A stretch of 63,735 nucleotides of DNA from Catellatospora bangladeshensis. GTDB taxonomy: Bacteria; Actinomycetota; Actinomycetes; Mycobacteriales; Micromonosporaceae. Of the stretch, positions 54,728-63,563 are shown piece by piece. Location: positions 1 through 63,735 of the forward strand of contig NZ_BONF01000018.1 of NCBI RefSeq assembly GCF_016862575.1, given 5' to 3'. Both the position numbers and the translations under genes were made by a program. The notes beneath the pieces are model-generated. The model did no database searches and was not told the origin of the DNA. It saw only the letters and a program-made list of their open reading frames with translations. Within the stretch, counting starts at the first letter, position 1. Every line of letters starts with the position of its first letter.

Positions 54728-55327
54728 TCAGAGCCCTGACGGGTGGTCGGACAGCCAGTCGCGGTAGCGGTGCTTCAGCTCATCGCGCTGCTCGCGCGTC
54801 GGCAGGACGACGTCGGCCCCACCGTCGTACGGGTGGTAGAGCCAGCGCAGGTCCAGGGGCGCGACCATGACGTTCGCGAGTTCGTCGTCGGCGACGGCTC
54901 GTAGCAGTCCGTCGACGCAATGGGGTGTCCACTGCAACGCCTCGACGTAGAGCTGATGGCAGGTCCGGTACTCCGGATCTTCGGGGTCTTCCACGAACGT
55001 TCGCCAGTGGTGTGCCCGAGGTGCGACCTCCGCACGCCGCGGCCACCGCTGAGGTGTGAGTTCTTCCGTGTCGGTCCACTCGGTGGTGATGACGAGGACC
55101 AGCGGCCCGGCTCCCAGCTGGTCGAGAACGGTGTAATGCCGTTCGAGCACCGTGCCGTACTCGTCTTCGTTCTCGGGATAACGCTTGGAACCGGGCAAGC
55201 TGTGGAACCTGACCCACCGATCCGGGTAGTGCGAGCGCAGCAGGTACGCCATCGGCGGGCACTCCGGCCACTGTTGCTCCCACAGGTCGGTCAGAGCCTG
55301 CGGTCGCGGGTACCGACTGGAGATCAT
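54728..55327 (-). CDS. DUF3885 domain protein
   Basis: 199 residues. The DUF3885 pattern is visible at both ends: RSHYPDRWVRFHSLPGSKRY in the N-terminal half, and LRWLYHPYDGGADVVLPTRE then WLSDHPSGL at the C-terminus. Soluble, no signal. Function unknown in the family. It is divergent from the DUF2510 protein. Confidence 0.8.
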   Translation of the reverse strand: MISSRYPRPQALTDLWEQQWPECPPMAYLLRSHYPDRWVRFHSLPGSKRYPENEDEYGTVLERHYTVLDQLGAGPLVLVITTEWTDTEELTPQRWPRRAEVAPRAHHWRTFVEDPEDPEYRTCHQLYVEALQWTPHCVDGLLRAVADDELANVMVAPLDLRWLYHPYDGGADVVLPTREQRDELKHRYRDWLSDHPSGL

Positions 55328-55436
55328 CGTGCAGTTCTACCGCACCCGGAAGCCACGGATTGTGGGGACCGGGCGGGCGACATGGATCGGACGGATACCG
55401 CTAGGCTCCTGCTCCACGCGAGGACCAGGAGAGCAC

Positions 55437-55964
55437 ATGACGGAGTCGCCACCAGCCGGGTGGTACCCCGGCGCCGACGACTACCTGCGCTACTGGACCG
55501 GCGAACGCTGGTCGGACCACACCGCCCCAGCCGGCCGGGCGCTACCGCCACCGAATCCCTCGGCGCAAGTAGCCTCCGGGACACCCCGGTCCAGCATCGC
55601 CCGGATTCTGATCAGCGCCGTGATCCTCGGATCGCTGACGATCCTCGCCAACCGTGCCGCCCAGTGGGGACTTGCCGCGCTGTCGTTGCCGAGCCACGGC
55701 GTACTGCGCGACTGGGGCGCGCTCGGACTGCTCGCCCTCGTGCTGTGCCTGCCCGCGGCCCGAGTCGGCTACCGCAAACGGGATGCCATGCTGCTGCTCA
55801 TCCCGTTCTACAGCTTCTTCCTGGCCTGCCGGATCGTCTGGCGGATCGCTTACCTGCCCTTCGCGGACTGGCTGCCCCGCGAGGAAGACGCCGCCAACTG
55901 GCGGCAGGTCCCGCACCCCACGCTGCCCGGCGAACTGCTGTATGCCCGAATTCGGCGGGAGTGA
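55437..55964 (+). CDS. DUF2510 membrane protein
   Basis: 175 residues from ATG 55437 (AGGAGAG upstream). The N-terminus is a DUF2510 module (PAGWYPGADDYLRYWTGERW). Three membrane segments follow (IARILISAVILGSLTILA, WGALGLLALVLCLPAARV, MLLLIPFYSFFLACRIVW), and the tail is cytosolic. DUF2510 is a short WW-like domain common in actinobacterial membrane proteins. Confidence 0.8.
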   Translation: MTESPPAGWYPGADDYLRYWTGERWSDHTAPAGRALPPPNPSAQVASGTPRSSIARILISAVILGSLTILANRAAQWGLAALSLPSHGVLRDWGALGLLALVLCLPAARVGYRKRDAMLLLIPFYSFFLACRIVWRIAYLPFADWLPREEDAANWRQVPHPTLPGELLYARIRRE

Positions 55965-56138
55965 GCGACCTGAACCTGGTGGCAGCAGCGAGCGCTCGGA
56001 GCCGTACTTCGGCCATCATCGCGTCGGTCTGGTCCTGACCGGTGCGGCCAGCGGATGAATGGCGCCGTCGGTTTTGTCTGGCTCTGCCGAACTAGGATGA
56101 CCGCGCGGCCAGGCGCCGTGGGCGGGGAGACGGGGAAC

Positions 56139-56705
56139 ATGTCCTGGATCGAGGAGGTCCTGCGTCGGCGGCGCCGGCGACGGACGTGGGGCCGGATCGC
56201 GATGGTGCTGGCGCTCGTGACTCCACTTGCCCTCCACCTCGGCTGGCCGTACTGGGAGCAGTACCGAAGCAGGCAAGAAGCGGAAACGAACGCGGCAGCC
56301 CTTCAGGAATACGAGGCAGTGGTGCGTCCGGCGGTTCGTGCCCTGTTGGCATACGACTACCGCGACTTCGACGGCGCGGTAGCGCGTGGACAGGCCTTCC
56401 TTACCGGCCCGTTCGCCGCCGAGTACCCGGCCGCCATGGCGTCATTGCGCACGACCGCATTCGTGGAGCAGGCCGTGGTCACCGTCGACGACCCTACTTT
56501 GGTCATCAACGAGCGCGGGCGACACCGGTCTGAGGTGACGGCCTTCGTGACGCAGCGACGGCGCTCGAACCGCCTGGCCGGGGTCGAGATCGCCTATTGC
56601 CGGGTCCTGGTCACCCTGGAACGTGCCGGCTCGGGCTGGAAGGTGGCACGGTTCGTCATCACGCCGAATTCGACGGTAGAGATCTCGCCTGCCGCCGTGC
56701 CATAA
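56139..56705 (+). CDS. Mce-associated-like membrane protein
   Basis: 188 residues from ATG 56139 (GGGGAGA upstream). An Arg-rich start (RRRRRRTWGR), one membrane helix (IAMVLALVTPLALHLGW), then an extracytoplasmic domain with DYRDFDGAVARGQAFLTGPF and WKVARFVITPN, similar to the NTF2-like domains of Mce-associated proteins. No mce operon is present, so it is probably an isolated relative. Confidence 0.6.
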   Translation: MSWIEEVLRRRRRRRTWGRIAMVLALVTPLALHLGWPYWEQYRSRQEAETNAAALQEYEAVVRPAVRALLAYDYRDFDGAVARGQAFLTGPFAAEYPAAMASLRTTAFVEQAVVTVDDPTLVINERGRHRSEVTAFVTQRRRSNRLAGVEIAYCRVLVTLERAGSGWKVARFVITPNSTVEISPAAVP

Positions 56706-56794
56706 CCTGTCGCCCACTCACGTGCCCCCTGCCGGGTCGACTGCAACCCGCCACTACCGCAGACGATCACTGCCATCGAAGACTGGACGCGCCG

Positions 56795-57115
56795 GTGACT
56801 TCGCAGAGCCCCTCCCACCTCAGCCCCGACGAGGTTCGCCAAGCCCCGTCGTATCCGCGGATGCTGACCGCGGCACGGGTGTACGCCGCCGCGATGGCCG
56901 GTTTCCTGCTGACTGCCTGCCTCATCGCCGCGGCCGGCGTGCGGGTGTGGACCTACCCGCTGATCGCGGCGATCGTGCTGGCCTGGATAGCCGGAGCCGT
57001 GCTGGCCCGTGGCGCGTTTCAGGCGCTCGAAGACGAACTCGGCGCCAACCCCCGCTCGGCCGCGGTCATCGCCTCGGCGCAGGATCTTCTCCGCTCCCGC
57101 CGGTCCGAGGGCTGA
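56795..57115 (+). CDS. Small two-helix membrane protein
   Basis: 106 residues from GTG 56795. Two membrane segments (VYAAAMAGFLLTACLIAAAG and WTYPLIAAIVLAWIAGAVLA) and a soluble C-terminus rich in Arg and Ser (SAQDLLRSRRSEG). No family recognised. Confidence 0.6.
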   Translation: MTSQSPSHLSPDEVRQAPSYPRMLTAARVYAAAMAGFLLTACLIAAAGVRVWTYPLIAAIVLAWIAGAVLARGAFQALEDELGANPRSAAVIASAQDLLRSRRSEG

Positions 57116-57127
57116 CGCGTCGTTCGA

Positions 57128-57313
57128 TCAGGTGCCGTGGGGCTCGCCTGCCGCGTCGGCGTCCGGCTCCTGCGCCCCGCCCGAGGGAGGGTCGACGAAC
57201 ATGCCCGGTGTCTGGCCGAGCTGCTGGCGGCGGCGCAGTTCGGCCGCGGACACCCGCTCCTCGGCCTCCTTCGGCGCACGCTCGTCCTGGTCCGGAAGAC
57301 GTTCCTCACTCAT
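57128..57313 (-). CDS. Small acidic protein upstream of no clear partner
   Basis: 61 residues with GGAAGGAG before the ATG. Strongly charged, with a predicted short helix (EAEERVSAAELRRRQQLG) and a Pro/Gly/Asp-rich tail. It lies 26 bases after the short-chain dehydrogenase stop on the same strand, so the two probably share a transcript. Family unknown. Confidence 0.65.
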   Translation of the reverse strand: MSEERLPDQDERAPKEAEERVSAAELRRRQQLGQTPGMFVDPPSGGAQEPDADAAGEPHGT

Positions 57314-57339
57314 CGTGCTGTCTCCTTCCGAGAGTTCCG

Positions 57340-58173
57340 TCAGAGGATCGGCTTGCCGCCGGTGACCGGGACCATCGCACCGGAGATGTAGCTGGCCTCG
57401 TCCGAGGCGAGCAGCACGAACACCGGCGCGACCTCCTTGGGCTGACCCGGGCGGCCCAGCGGGGTGTTCTTGCCGAACTCCTTGACGTGCTCGGGCGGCA
57501 TCGTCGAGGGGATCAGCGGCGTCCAGATCGGGCCGGGCGCCACGCTGTTGACGCGGATGCCGCGGTCGCCGAGCAGCTGCGCCAGACCGGCGGTGAAGTT
57601 CGCGATCGCGCCCTTGGTCGTCGCGTACGGCAGCAGTGTGGGCCGGGGCATGTCGGAGTTCACCGAAGCGGTGTTGATGATCGAGGCGCCCTCGCCCAGG
57701 TGCGGCAGGGCGGCTTTGACCAGTCGGAACATCGCGGTGATGTTGAGGTCGAAGGTGTGCTGCCACTCTTCGTCGGGGATCTCCTCGACGCTTTCGTGGG
57801 TCATCTGGTACGCCGCGTTGTTGACCAGCACGTCGATGCCGCCGAGTTCGCGTACCGCGGTGTCGATCAGTGCCTCGCACTGCTCACGCCCGGACAGGTC
57901 GCCGGGCACCAGCACGGCCCTGCGGCCGGCGTCCTCGACCAGCTTGCCGGTCTCCTGGGCGTCCTCGTGCTCGTTCAGGTAGCCGATGACCACGTCGGCG
58001 CCTTCGCGCGCGAACGCGATGGCGGTGGCGCGGCCGATGCCGCTGTCGCCGCCGGTGATCACGGCGCGCTTGCCCGACAGGCGGCCGTGGCCCTGGTAGC
58101 TGTCCTCGCCGTGATCCGGCTTGTGCTCCATCTCCTGGAGCGTGCCGGGCGGCTGCTGCTGGGGCTCGGACAT
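57340..58173 (-). CDS. Short-chain dehydrogenase, general-stress type
   Basis: 277 residues. NAD(P) motif TGGDSGIGRAT and catalytic SVNSDM ... YATTKGA with the Tyr-x3-Lys pair. The N-terminal extension (QQPPGTLQEMEHKPDHGEDS) is typical of Gsp39/YdaD-like SDRs induced by stress in Bacillus. Substrate unknown, probably a small alcohol or sugar. Part of its coding region (57550-57616) is copied at 54351. Confidence 0.92.
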   Translation of the reverse strand: MSEPQQQPPGTLQEMEHKPDHGEDSYQGHGRLSGKRAVITGGDSGIGRATAIAFAREGADVVIGYLNEHEDAQETGKLVEDAGRRAVLVPGDLSGREQCEALIDTAVRELGGIDVLVNNAAYQMTHESVEEIPDEEWQHTFDLNITAMFRLVKAALPHLGEGASIINTASVNSDMPRPTLLPYATTKGAIANFTAGLAQLLGDRGIRVNSVAPGPIWTPLIPSTMPPEHVKEFGKNTPLGRPGQPKEVAPVFVLLASDEASYISGAMVPVTGGKPIL

Positions 58174-58305
58174 GTTCGTGCGCCTCCTCGGGTCCGGCGG
58201 TCGGCGCGCACGCGGGCGCGGCGATCGCTCGCTGACGTCCTCGATAAGCGCATGCCCGGCGATCGACCTGCGGAAACCCAGACCGGGACATTCCCGGCCG
58301 GAGGA

Positions 58306-58716
58306 TCAGGAATGCCGGCAGTGTGCCGCGTGGCCGCCGGGTCCGCTTTGCCCGCAGCTCGGGCAGCTCTCGCCCATGATCATGCGGTGCGAGACGAGCA
58401 GGGCCTCGTGCACGAGCCGGCGCCCGGCGGCCGTGCCCCGCCGGAACTCGCTGTCGGCGGCCCGGGCCCCGTCGTACGGGATGTGCACCGGCTCCCGGCT
58501 CCGCCCGGCGGCCATCGCCGCGATCCGGGCCACCAGCTCCTGCTCCACGAGACGGCCGTGCGTCAGGCCCGCCCGGTACTCGGGGCCTGCCTCGCTTTCG
58601 GCCTCGGGCGGCGCGGTGTTCTCGTAAGCCAGGCATGCGAACAGGTGGACGATCTGCGCGACGTCCTCGCCGTAAGGGGCGGGCCGGCCGGTGCCCGCGT
58701 CGCCGGAGTGGCTCAT
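58306..58716 (-). CDS. Hypothetical protein with C-terminal zinc-knuckle-like motif
   Basis: 136 residues. Helical body (VAQIVHLFACLAYENTAPPE, VEQELVARIAAMAAGRSREP) and a C-terminal CPSCGQSGPGGHAAHC, a CxxC...HxxxC cluster fit to bind one zinc. No family recognised. It is in line with the ArsR gene upstream on the same strand, 37 bases apart. Confidence 0.6.
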   Translation of the reverse strand: MSHSGDAGTGRPAPYGEDVAQIVHLFACLAYENTAPPEAESEAGPEYRAGLTHGRLVEQELVARIAAMAAGRSREPVHIPYDGARAADSEFRRGTAAGRRLVHEALLVSHRMIMGESCPSCGQSGPGGHAAHCRHS

Positions 58717-58753
58717 CGCGGCCGCCCGGAAAGGGCACGGCCGGGAGTGACGG

Positions 58754-59098
58754 CTAGGAGCGGCCGCCGGTCTGCGCGGCGCGCAGGTCGTCGAGCAGCC
58801 CGACCTGGCTGGACAGCACCTCGGTGAGGATGCGCCGGGCGACCGCGAGCAGCTCCGCGACCTGCGGGCTGACCAGGGAGTAGTAGACCGTCGAGCCTTC
58901 CTTGCGGGTCACGACGAGGTTCATCTTGCGCAGGACGGCCAGCTGCTGGGACAGGTGTGCCGACTCCAGGCCGACCTCCGGCAGCATCTCGCCGACCGAG
59001 TGCTCGCGCTCGGAGAGCAGCTCCAGCACGCGGATGCGGGCGGGGTGCCCGAGCACCTTGAAGAACTCTGCCTTGACCTGATACAGCGGCCTTGTCAC
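58754..59098 (-). CDS. ArsR-family regulator without metal-binding cysteines
   Basis: 114 residues from a GTG. Winged helix FKVLGHPARIRVLELLSERE, recognition segment LESAHLSQQLAVLRKMNLVV, wing GSTVYYSL. It has no Cys, so it does not sense thiophilic metals in the ArsR manner; it resembles the redox or small-ligand branch. The overlapping palindromes at 59210-59239 lie about 110 bases upstream. Confidence 0.88.
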   Translation of the reverse strand: MTRPLYQVKAEFFKVLGHPARIRVLELLSEREHSVGEMLPEVGLESAHLSQQLAVLRKMNLVVTRKEGSTVYYSLVSPQVAELLAVARRILTEVLSSQVGLLDDLRAAQTGGRS

Positions 59099-59209
59099 CG
59101 GTCCACCCCCTTCTCCGCAGCAAACCGTACCCGTCCGCGCGGGGGGTATGCGGGCGGGCGGTCCGGCGGGTCATCGCGCTGAGTGTCCGCGACACCGCCC
59201 CAGAATACA

Positions 59210-59239
59210 CAACTTAGGAAGTTGCTAAAGTTAGCAACT
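59210..59239. promoter_or_regulatory. Two overlapping palindromes between ArsR and MerR genes
   Basis: CAACTT-AGG-AAGTTG (59210-59224) overlaps AGTTGCTAA-AG-TTAGCAACT (59220-59239). Both are perfect and AT-rich. They lie upstream of the ArsR gene and just beyond the end of the MerR gene, so they probably control the ArsR transcript. Confidence 0.65.
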
Positions 59240-59254
59240 ATCATGCCCGGGAGG

Positions 59255-59647
59255 TCACCCTTCGGGCATCGCGGTGAGCAGCTCGGTCGCCACGGTGATG
59301 AGCTGATTCGCGCGCACGGCGAGCGTCGTGGCCAGGCCGTGCGCGGAGCCGGCGGCCGACTCGGCGAGCTGGCGCAGCGCCGCCAGGTCGGCGTCCAGCC
59401 GGGCCAGCGCGGCGGCCAGGTCCGCTCCCCCGGCACGCAGCTGGGTGGCGATCTCCTCCAGGCCCATGCCGGACGCTTCCAGCCGCTGGATGGTGGCGAT
59501 CTGCTCGGCGGCCGCCGGGTCGTAGAGCCGGAACCCGCCGGAGGTACGCGACGCCGGGCTGATCAAGCCCAGGTTGGTGTAGAAGTCGACGGTGCGGTTG
59601 CTGACGCCTGCCGCGGTCGCGAGTTCACCGATCCGCATCAACGCCAT
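59255..59647 (-). CDS. MerR-family regulator
   Basis: 130 residues from ATG 59647 (AGAGG upstream). N-terminal MerR helix-turn-helix with wing (MRIGELATAAGVSNRTVDFY, LGLISPASRTSGGFRLYD), then a long dimerisation coiled coil and no cysteine-rich metal loop. It is divergent from the CorC pair at 59787. Confidence 0.88.
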   Translation of the reverse strand: MALMRIGELATAAGVSNRTVDFYTNLGLISPASRTSGGFRLYDPAAAEQIATIQRLEASGMGLEEIATQLRAGGADLAAALARLDADLAALRQLAESAAGSAHGLATTLAVRANQLITVATELLTAMPEG

Positions 59648-59786
59648 GACCAGCCTCTTTTCAGCAACCATACAGTTTCACGTGTTAGTGTCGCGCCGTG
59701 GATGAGCATAGCCCGGGCCCACTGGCCCGGCACCTGTCCAAACCGGCCGCCCGGCCGCACACCACGTCTGGGGTGCTGGCGCAGCC

Positions 59787-61106
59787 GTGCTGATCGTCAC
59801 CGGCTTGGCGCTGATCGTCGCGCTGACCGCCGCCACCGCCTACTTCGTCGCGCAGGAGTTCGCCTACGTCGCCGCCGACCGCGGCGTCCTGCGCAAGGAG
59901 GCCGACGGCGGCGATCCCGCCGCACAGCGCGCCCTCAAAGTCACCGGCCGGCTGTCGTTCATGCTGTCCGGCGCGCAGCTCGGCATCACCGTCACCGCAC
60001 TGCTGGCCGGCTACGTCGCCGAGCCGTACCTCGGCGCCGGGCTCGCACCGCTGCTGCAGGCCGTCGGCCTGCCCGAAAGCGCCAGCCTGTCCGTCTCGGT
60101 ACTGCTCGCACTGCTGGTCGCCACCGTCGTGCAGATGGTCCTCGGCGAGCTGGCCCCCAAGAACCTCGCCATCACCCGCCCCGAGGCGCTCGCCCGGTGG
60201 CTGTCCCGGTCCACACTGATCTACCTTGCCGTGGCCGGGCCGCTGATCCGGGTGTTCGACGCCGCCGCCAACCGGCTGCTGCGCTCCATCGGCATCGAGC
60301 CGATCGAGGAGCTGCCGCAGGGCGCCACCCGCGAAGACCTGGAGCAGATCGTCGCCGAGGCGCGCGACGGCGGGCACCTCGACGCCGACACCGCCGCGCT
60401 GCTCGACTCCGGCCTGGACTTCCGCCTGCTCACCGCGGGCGAGGCGATGGTGCCGCGCGTCGACGTCGTCGTCATGTCCGCCGCCGACCCCGCCTCCCGC
60501 CTCGTGGAGCTGCTCGGCACCGGCCACTCCCGCTTCCCCGTGATCGGCGCGGGCCTCGACGACGTACTCGGCGTGGTGTCGATCTCCGAAGTGCTCGCGG
60601 TGCCCGCGCACGCCCGCGCGGTAACCCCCGTCGCCTCGATCGCCGTGGCGCCCGTCGTCGTGCCCGCCGCGGTCACCCTTCCCACGGTGCTGGAACGGCT
60701 ACGCGCCGAACATCGCCAGCTCGCCATCGTCGCCGACGAATACGGCGGCTTCGCCGGGGTCATCAGCCTCGAGGACGTCGCCGAGGAGCTGGTCGGCCCC
60801 ATCCGCGACGAGGACGACCTGCCCGAGGCCCGGCCGCACGCCCAGCCCGACGGATCGTGGCTGGTGCCCGGCCGCTGGCGCATCGACCAGATCGCCGACG
60901 CCACCGGCATCGAACTGCCCGGCGACGACGTCTACGACACCGTCTCCGGCCTGATCCTGCACCGGCTCGGCCGGGTCACCACCCGCGGCGACGCCGTCGA
61001 CGTCGACACCGCCGCGCCCGAAGGCGGCGTCCGGCTCACCGTGCTCGAGGTACACCGCCACGTCCCGGTCAGCGTCCGGGTCGAGCCGCTCAGGCGGCAG
61101 CCGTGA
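59787..61106 (+). CDS. CNNM/CorC-family (HlyC/CorC) membrane protein
   Basis: 439 residues from GTG 59787. A DUF21/CNNM membrane domain (1-190) with LSFMLSGAQLGITVTALLAGY and GELAPKNLAITRPE. A CBS pair (200-330) follows, with AMVPRVDVVVM and IVADEYGGFAGVISLEDVAEE, and a CorC_HlyC domain at the end (DGSWLVPGRWRIDQIADATG). Such proteins move or sense Mg2+ or other divalent ions. Its stop overlaps the start of a sister gene. Confidence 0.93.
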   Translation: MLIVTGLALIVALTAATAYFVAQEFAYVAADRGVLRKEADGGDPAAQRALKVTGRLSFMLSGAQLGITVTALLAGYVAEPYLGAGLAPLLQAVGLPESASLSVSVLLALLVATVVQMVLGELAPKNLAITRPEALARWLSRSTLIYLAVAGPLIRVFDAAANRLLRSIGIEPIEELPQGATREDLEQIVAEARDGGHLDADTAALLDSGLDFRLLTAGEAMVPRVDVVVMSAADPASRLVELLGTGHSRFPVIGAGLDDVLGVVSISEVLAVPAHARAVTPVASIAVAPVVVPAAVTLPTVLERLRAEHRQLAIVADEYGGFAGVISLEDVAEELVGPIRDEDDLPEARPHAQPDGSWLVPGRWRIDQIADATGIELPGDDVYDTVSGLILHRLGRVTTRGDAVDVDTAAPEGGVRLTVLEVHRHVPVSVRVEPLRRQP

Positions 61107-62173
61107 ACACCACGACCGCCCTGACCGTGTCGGCGCTGCTGCTCGCGCTCAACGGCTTCTTCGTCGCCGCGGAGTTCGCCCTGGTCGCCTCCAAACGGCA
61201 CCGCCTGCAGCAGTACGCCGACACCGGATCGCGCGCCGCGCGGGCCGCCATCGCCGGCACCCGCGAACTGTCGCTGATGCTCGCCGGAGCGCAGCTCGGC
61301 ATCACGCTGTGCTCACTGGGCCTGGGGGCGCTGGCAAAACCGGCACTGGCCGACGTGCTCGACCCGCTGCTGGCCGCCGCCGGGCTGCCCGAGCAGGCCA
61401 GCTACGTCATCGCGTTCCTGCTGGCCCTGGCCCTGGTCGTGTTCCTGCACATGGTCGTCGGCGAGATGGCGCCCAAGTCCTGGGCGATCTCACACCCCGA
61501 ACGGTCCGCGCTGGTGCTGGCGCTGCCGTTCCGGGCCTTCGCCCGGCTGGCCCGCCCGGCGCTGGCCGCGCTCAACGCGTTCGCCAACGCCAGCCTGCGG
61601 CTGTTCAAGGTCAAGCCGGTCGACGAGCTGGCACAGGCGCACGGCCCCGCCGAGCTGCAGATGCTGCTGTCGGCGTCCGCCGAGCACGGCACGCTGCCCC
61701 CCGCCGACGAGCGGCTGCTGTCGGCGATGCTCACCCTCAACAACACCACCGTCGACTCGGTGATGATCCCGCCCGCCCGGATCGTCACCGTCGACCGCCA
61801 CGCCAGCGCCGCCCTGGTCGAGCACACCGCCCGCGAACGCGGCCGCTCGCGGCTGGCCGTGACCGGCCCCGCCGGGGCGATCACCGGCATCGTGCACGTA
61901 CGCGACGCGCTGAAGGCCACCACCGCCGGGCTCGACCTGACCGCCGGCGAGCTGGCCACCCCGCCGCACCGGCTGCGGCCCGGACAGAGCGTCATGTCGG
62001 CGATCCGCGGCATGCGCGAACACCGCGCCCAGGTCGCCCTGGTCACCGACGGCGCGAACACGGTCGGGCTGGTCGCGCTGGAAGATCTGCTGGAACAGGT
62101 CATCGGCCAGTTCGACGACGAGACCGACCCCATCATCGCCACCCACCTGTCCACCCAGCACACTCGCCGCTAG
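61103..62173 (+). CDS. CNNM/CorC-family membrane protein lacking the CorC_HlyC tail
   Basis: 356 residues from GTG 61103 overlapping the previous stop. The same DUF21 domain (LSLMLAGAQLGITLCSLGLG, GEMAPKSWAISHPE) and a CBS pair (VDSVMIPPARIVTVDRHASA ... VGLVALEDLLEQVIGQFDDE). It ends at about the CBS domains, so it is shorter than its partner. Tandem unequal CorC pairs are common in actinobacteria and probably form heterodimers. Confidence 0.92.
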   Translation: MNTTTALTVSALLLALNGFFVAAEFALVASKRHRLQQYADTGSRAARAAIAGTRELSLMLAGAQLGITLCSLGLGALAKPALADVLDPLLAAAGLPEQASYVIAFLLALALVVFLHMVVGEMAPKSWAISHPERSALVLALPFRAFARLARPALAALNAFANASLRLFKVKPVDELAQAHGPAELQMLLSASAEHGTLPPADERLLSAMLTLNNTTVDSVMIPPARIVTVDRHASAALVEHTARERGRSRLAVTGPAGAITGIVHVRDALKATTAGLDLTAGELATPPHRLRPGQSVMSAIRGMREHRAQVALVTDGANTVGLVALEDLLEQVIGQFDDETDPIIATHLSTQHTRR

Positions 62174-62202
62174 CGGGTGCGTCAACCAACGGAAGGACCC
62201 TG

Positions 62203-63342
62203 ATGGTCTTCAAGAAACTGCTCGCCGGGCTCGGCCTGGGCGGCGTCGAGGTCGACACTGTCCTGTCCCCGCAACCGGCGGTCCCGGGCGGGCAGCTGCA
62301 CGGGCAGGTCAACCTCCGCGCCAAGTCCGACACCGACATCACCGCGATCTGGCTCCTGCTCGTCGCCAACACCCCGTTCGGCGAGGTGGAGCTGGGCCGC
62401 CAGCAGGTCGCCGCCGGGATGCGGGTCGCCGGCGGGCAGACGCCGTCGGTGCCGTTCGCGCTCGCCGTGCCCGCCTTCGTGCCGTTCACGGCGCTGTACG
62501 GCAAGGGCCTGCCGGGCGGCGGCGTCGGCGTGCGCACCGAGGTGCAGGTCGCGCCGGGCAGCGCCAAGGGCGACTGGGACCCGGCCCGGCTGGACGCCTC
62601 CCCCGCGCACCAGCAGATCATCGACGCGCTGGGCACCATCGGCTGCCGGTTCGTGCGCAACGAGCTGCGGCCCGGCGCGAGCGCAGGGCTGCCCGTGCCA
62701 GTGGCGCAGGCGGTCACGTTCTACGCGCCGATCCCGGAGGGGCAGCAGCCCGGCCCGCACATCCCGCAGCTGACCTTCACCTTCACCGCAGCCGGGGAGA
62801 CGCTGGTCGTGCTCGCCGAGCTGACCTCGCGGCCCGGCAGCGCCGACCGGCACGAGCTGTCACCGGCCGACGTCGCGGGGCTGTCCGCCGAGGGCGGCTG
62901 GATCGCCGAGGTCGACCGTTGGGTCACCACGGTGCTCGACAAGCTCGGCCAGGCTCCGGCCGCCGCGCCGGGCTCGTTCATGCAGCCCGCGCCCGCGCAG
63001 CCGTACGGCCACACGCCCGGCTACGGCCAGCCCGGCTACGGGCACGCCGCCAAGGGTTACGCCTACGGCGGGCACGGCCACCACGGGTACTCCGGGTACA
63101 AGTACGGCGGCTACCACGGCAAGCCGAGCATGGCCGGGGCGGTCGCGGCGGGCGTGGGCGGCGCGGCACTGGGCTTCCTCGGTGGCATGGTCATCGGCGA
63201 CATGATCAGCGACGCGTTCGAGCCGGACATCGCCGAGGCGATCGAGGACCCGGCTGCCGCCGCGGAAGACTTCGCCGGATACGACGACGGCGGCTTCGGC
63301 TTCGACGACGGCGGCGGCGGCGGCGACTTCGGCGAGTTCTGA
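62203..63342 (+). CDS. spo0M: Spo0M (SpoOM) family protein with Gly/His/Tyr-rich tail
   Basis: 379 residues from ATG 62203 (GGAAGGA upstream). Arrestin-like Spo0M core from VFKKLLAGLGLGGVEVDTVL to about residue 250, including PGGQLHGQVNLRAKSDTDIT. The C-terminus adds a Tyr/Gly/His-rich segment (HGHHGYSGYKYGGYHGKP), a glycine-zipper-like helix (VAAGVGGAALGFLGGMVIGD) and an acidic Gly tail. Spo0M controls sporulation in Bacillus; the role in actinobacteria is not settled. Confidence 0.9.
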   Translation: MVFKKLLAGLGLGGVEVDTVLSPQPAVPGGQLHGQVNLRAKSDTDITAIWLLLVANTPFGEVELGRQQVAAGMRVAGGQTPSVPFALAVPAFVPFTALYGKGLPGGGVGVRTEVQVAPGSAKGDWDPARLDASPAHQQIIDALGTIGCRFVRNELRPGASAGLPVPVAQAVTFYAPIPEGQQPGPHIPQLTFTFTAAGETLVVLAELTSRPGSADRHELSPADVAGLSAEGGWIAEVDRWVTTVLDKLGQAPAAAPGSFMQPAPAQPYGHTPGYGQPGYGHAAKGYAYGGHGHHGYSGYKYGGYHGKPSMAGAVAAGVGGAALGFLGGMVIGDMISDAFEPDIAEAIEDPAAAAEDFAGYDDGGFGFDDGGGGGDFGEF

Positions 63343-63371
63343 GCCGCGATTAGCCACCGCTGATGCGTTCC

Positions 63372-63409
63372 TTCAACTCCTGGGTCGTGCCTGCGACCCA
63401 CGAGTTGAA
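63372..63409 (+). terminator. Hairpin after spo0M
   Basis: TTCAACTC-C-TGGGTCG pairs with its complement (one mismatch) around a six-base loop, 30 bases after the stop. Confidence 0.75.
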
Positions 63410-63563
63410 GCGGTACTACCGATGCCCGATTTCGGGCTAGAGGTGAACGCTTCCTGCCAGCACATGGGGCGCGTTGGAACCTCGCAGGCGTCGGCAGCTG
63501 ATGGCGACATTTGACGACGGCTTGTGCCCCGCAGGTGCCCCGGCGTCCGTGGGATGATCGCTC

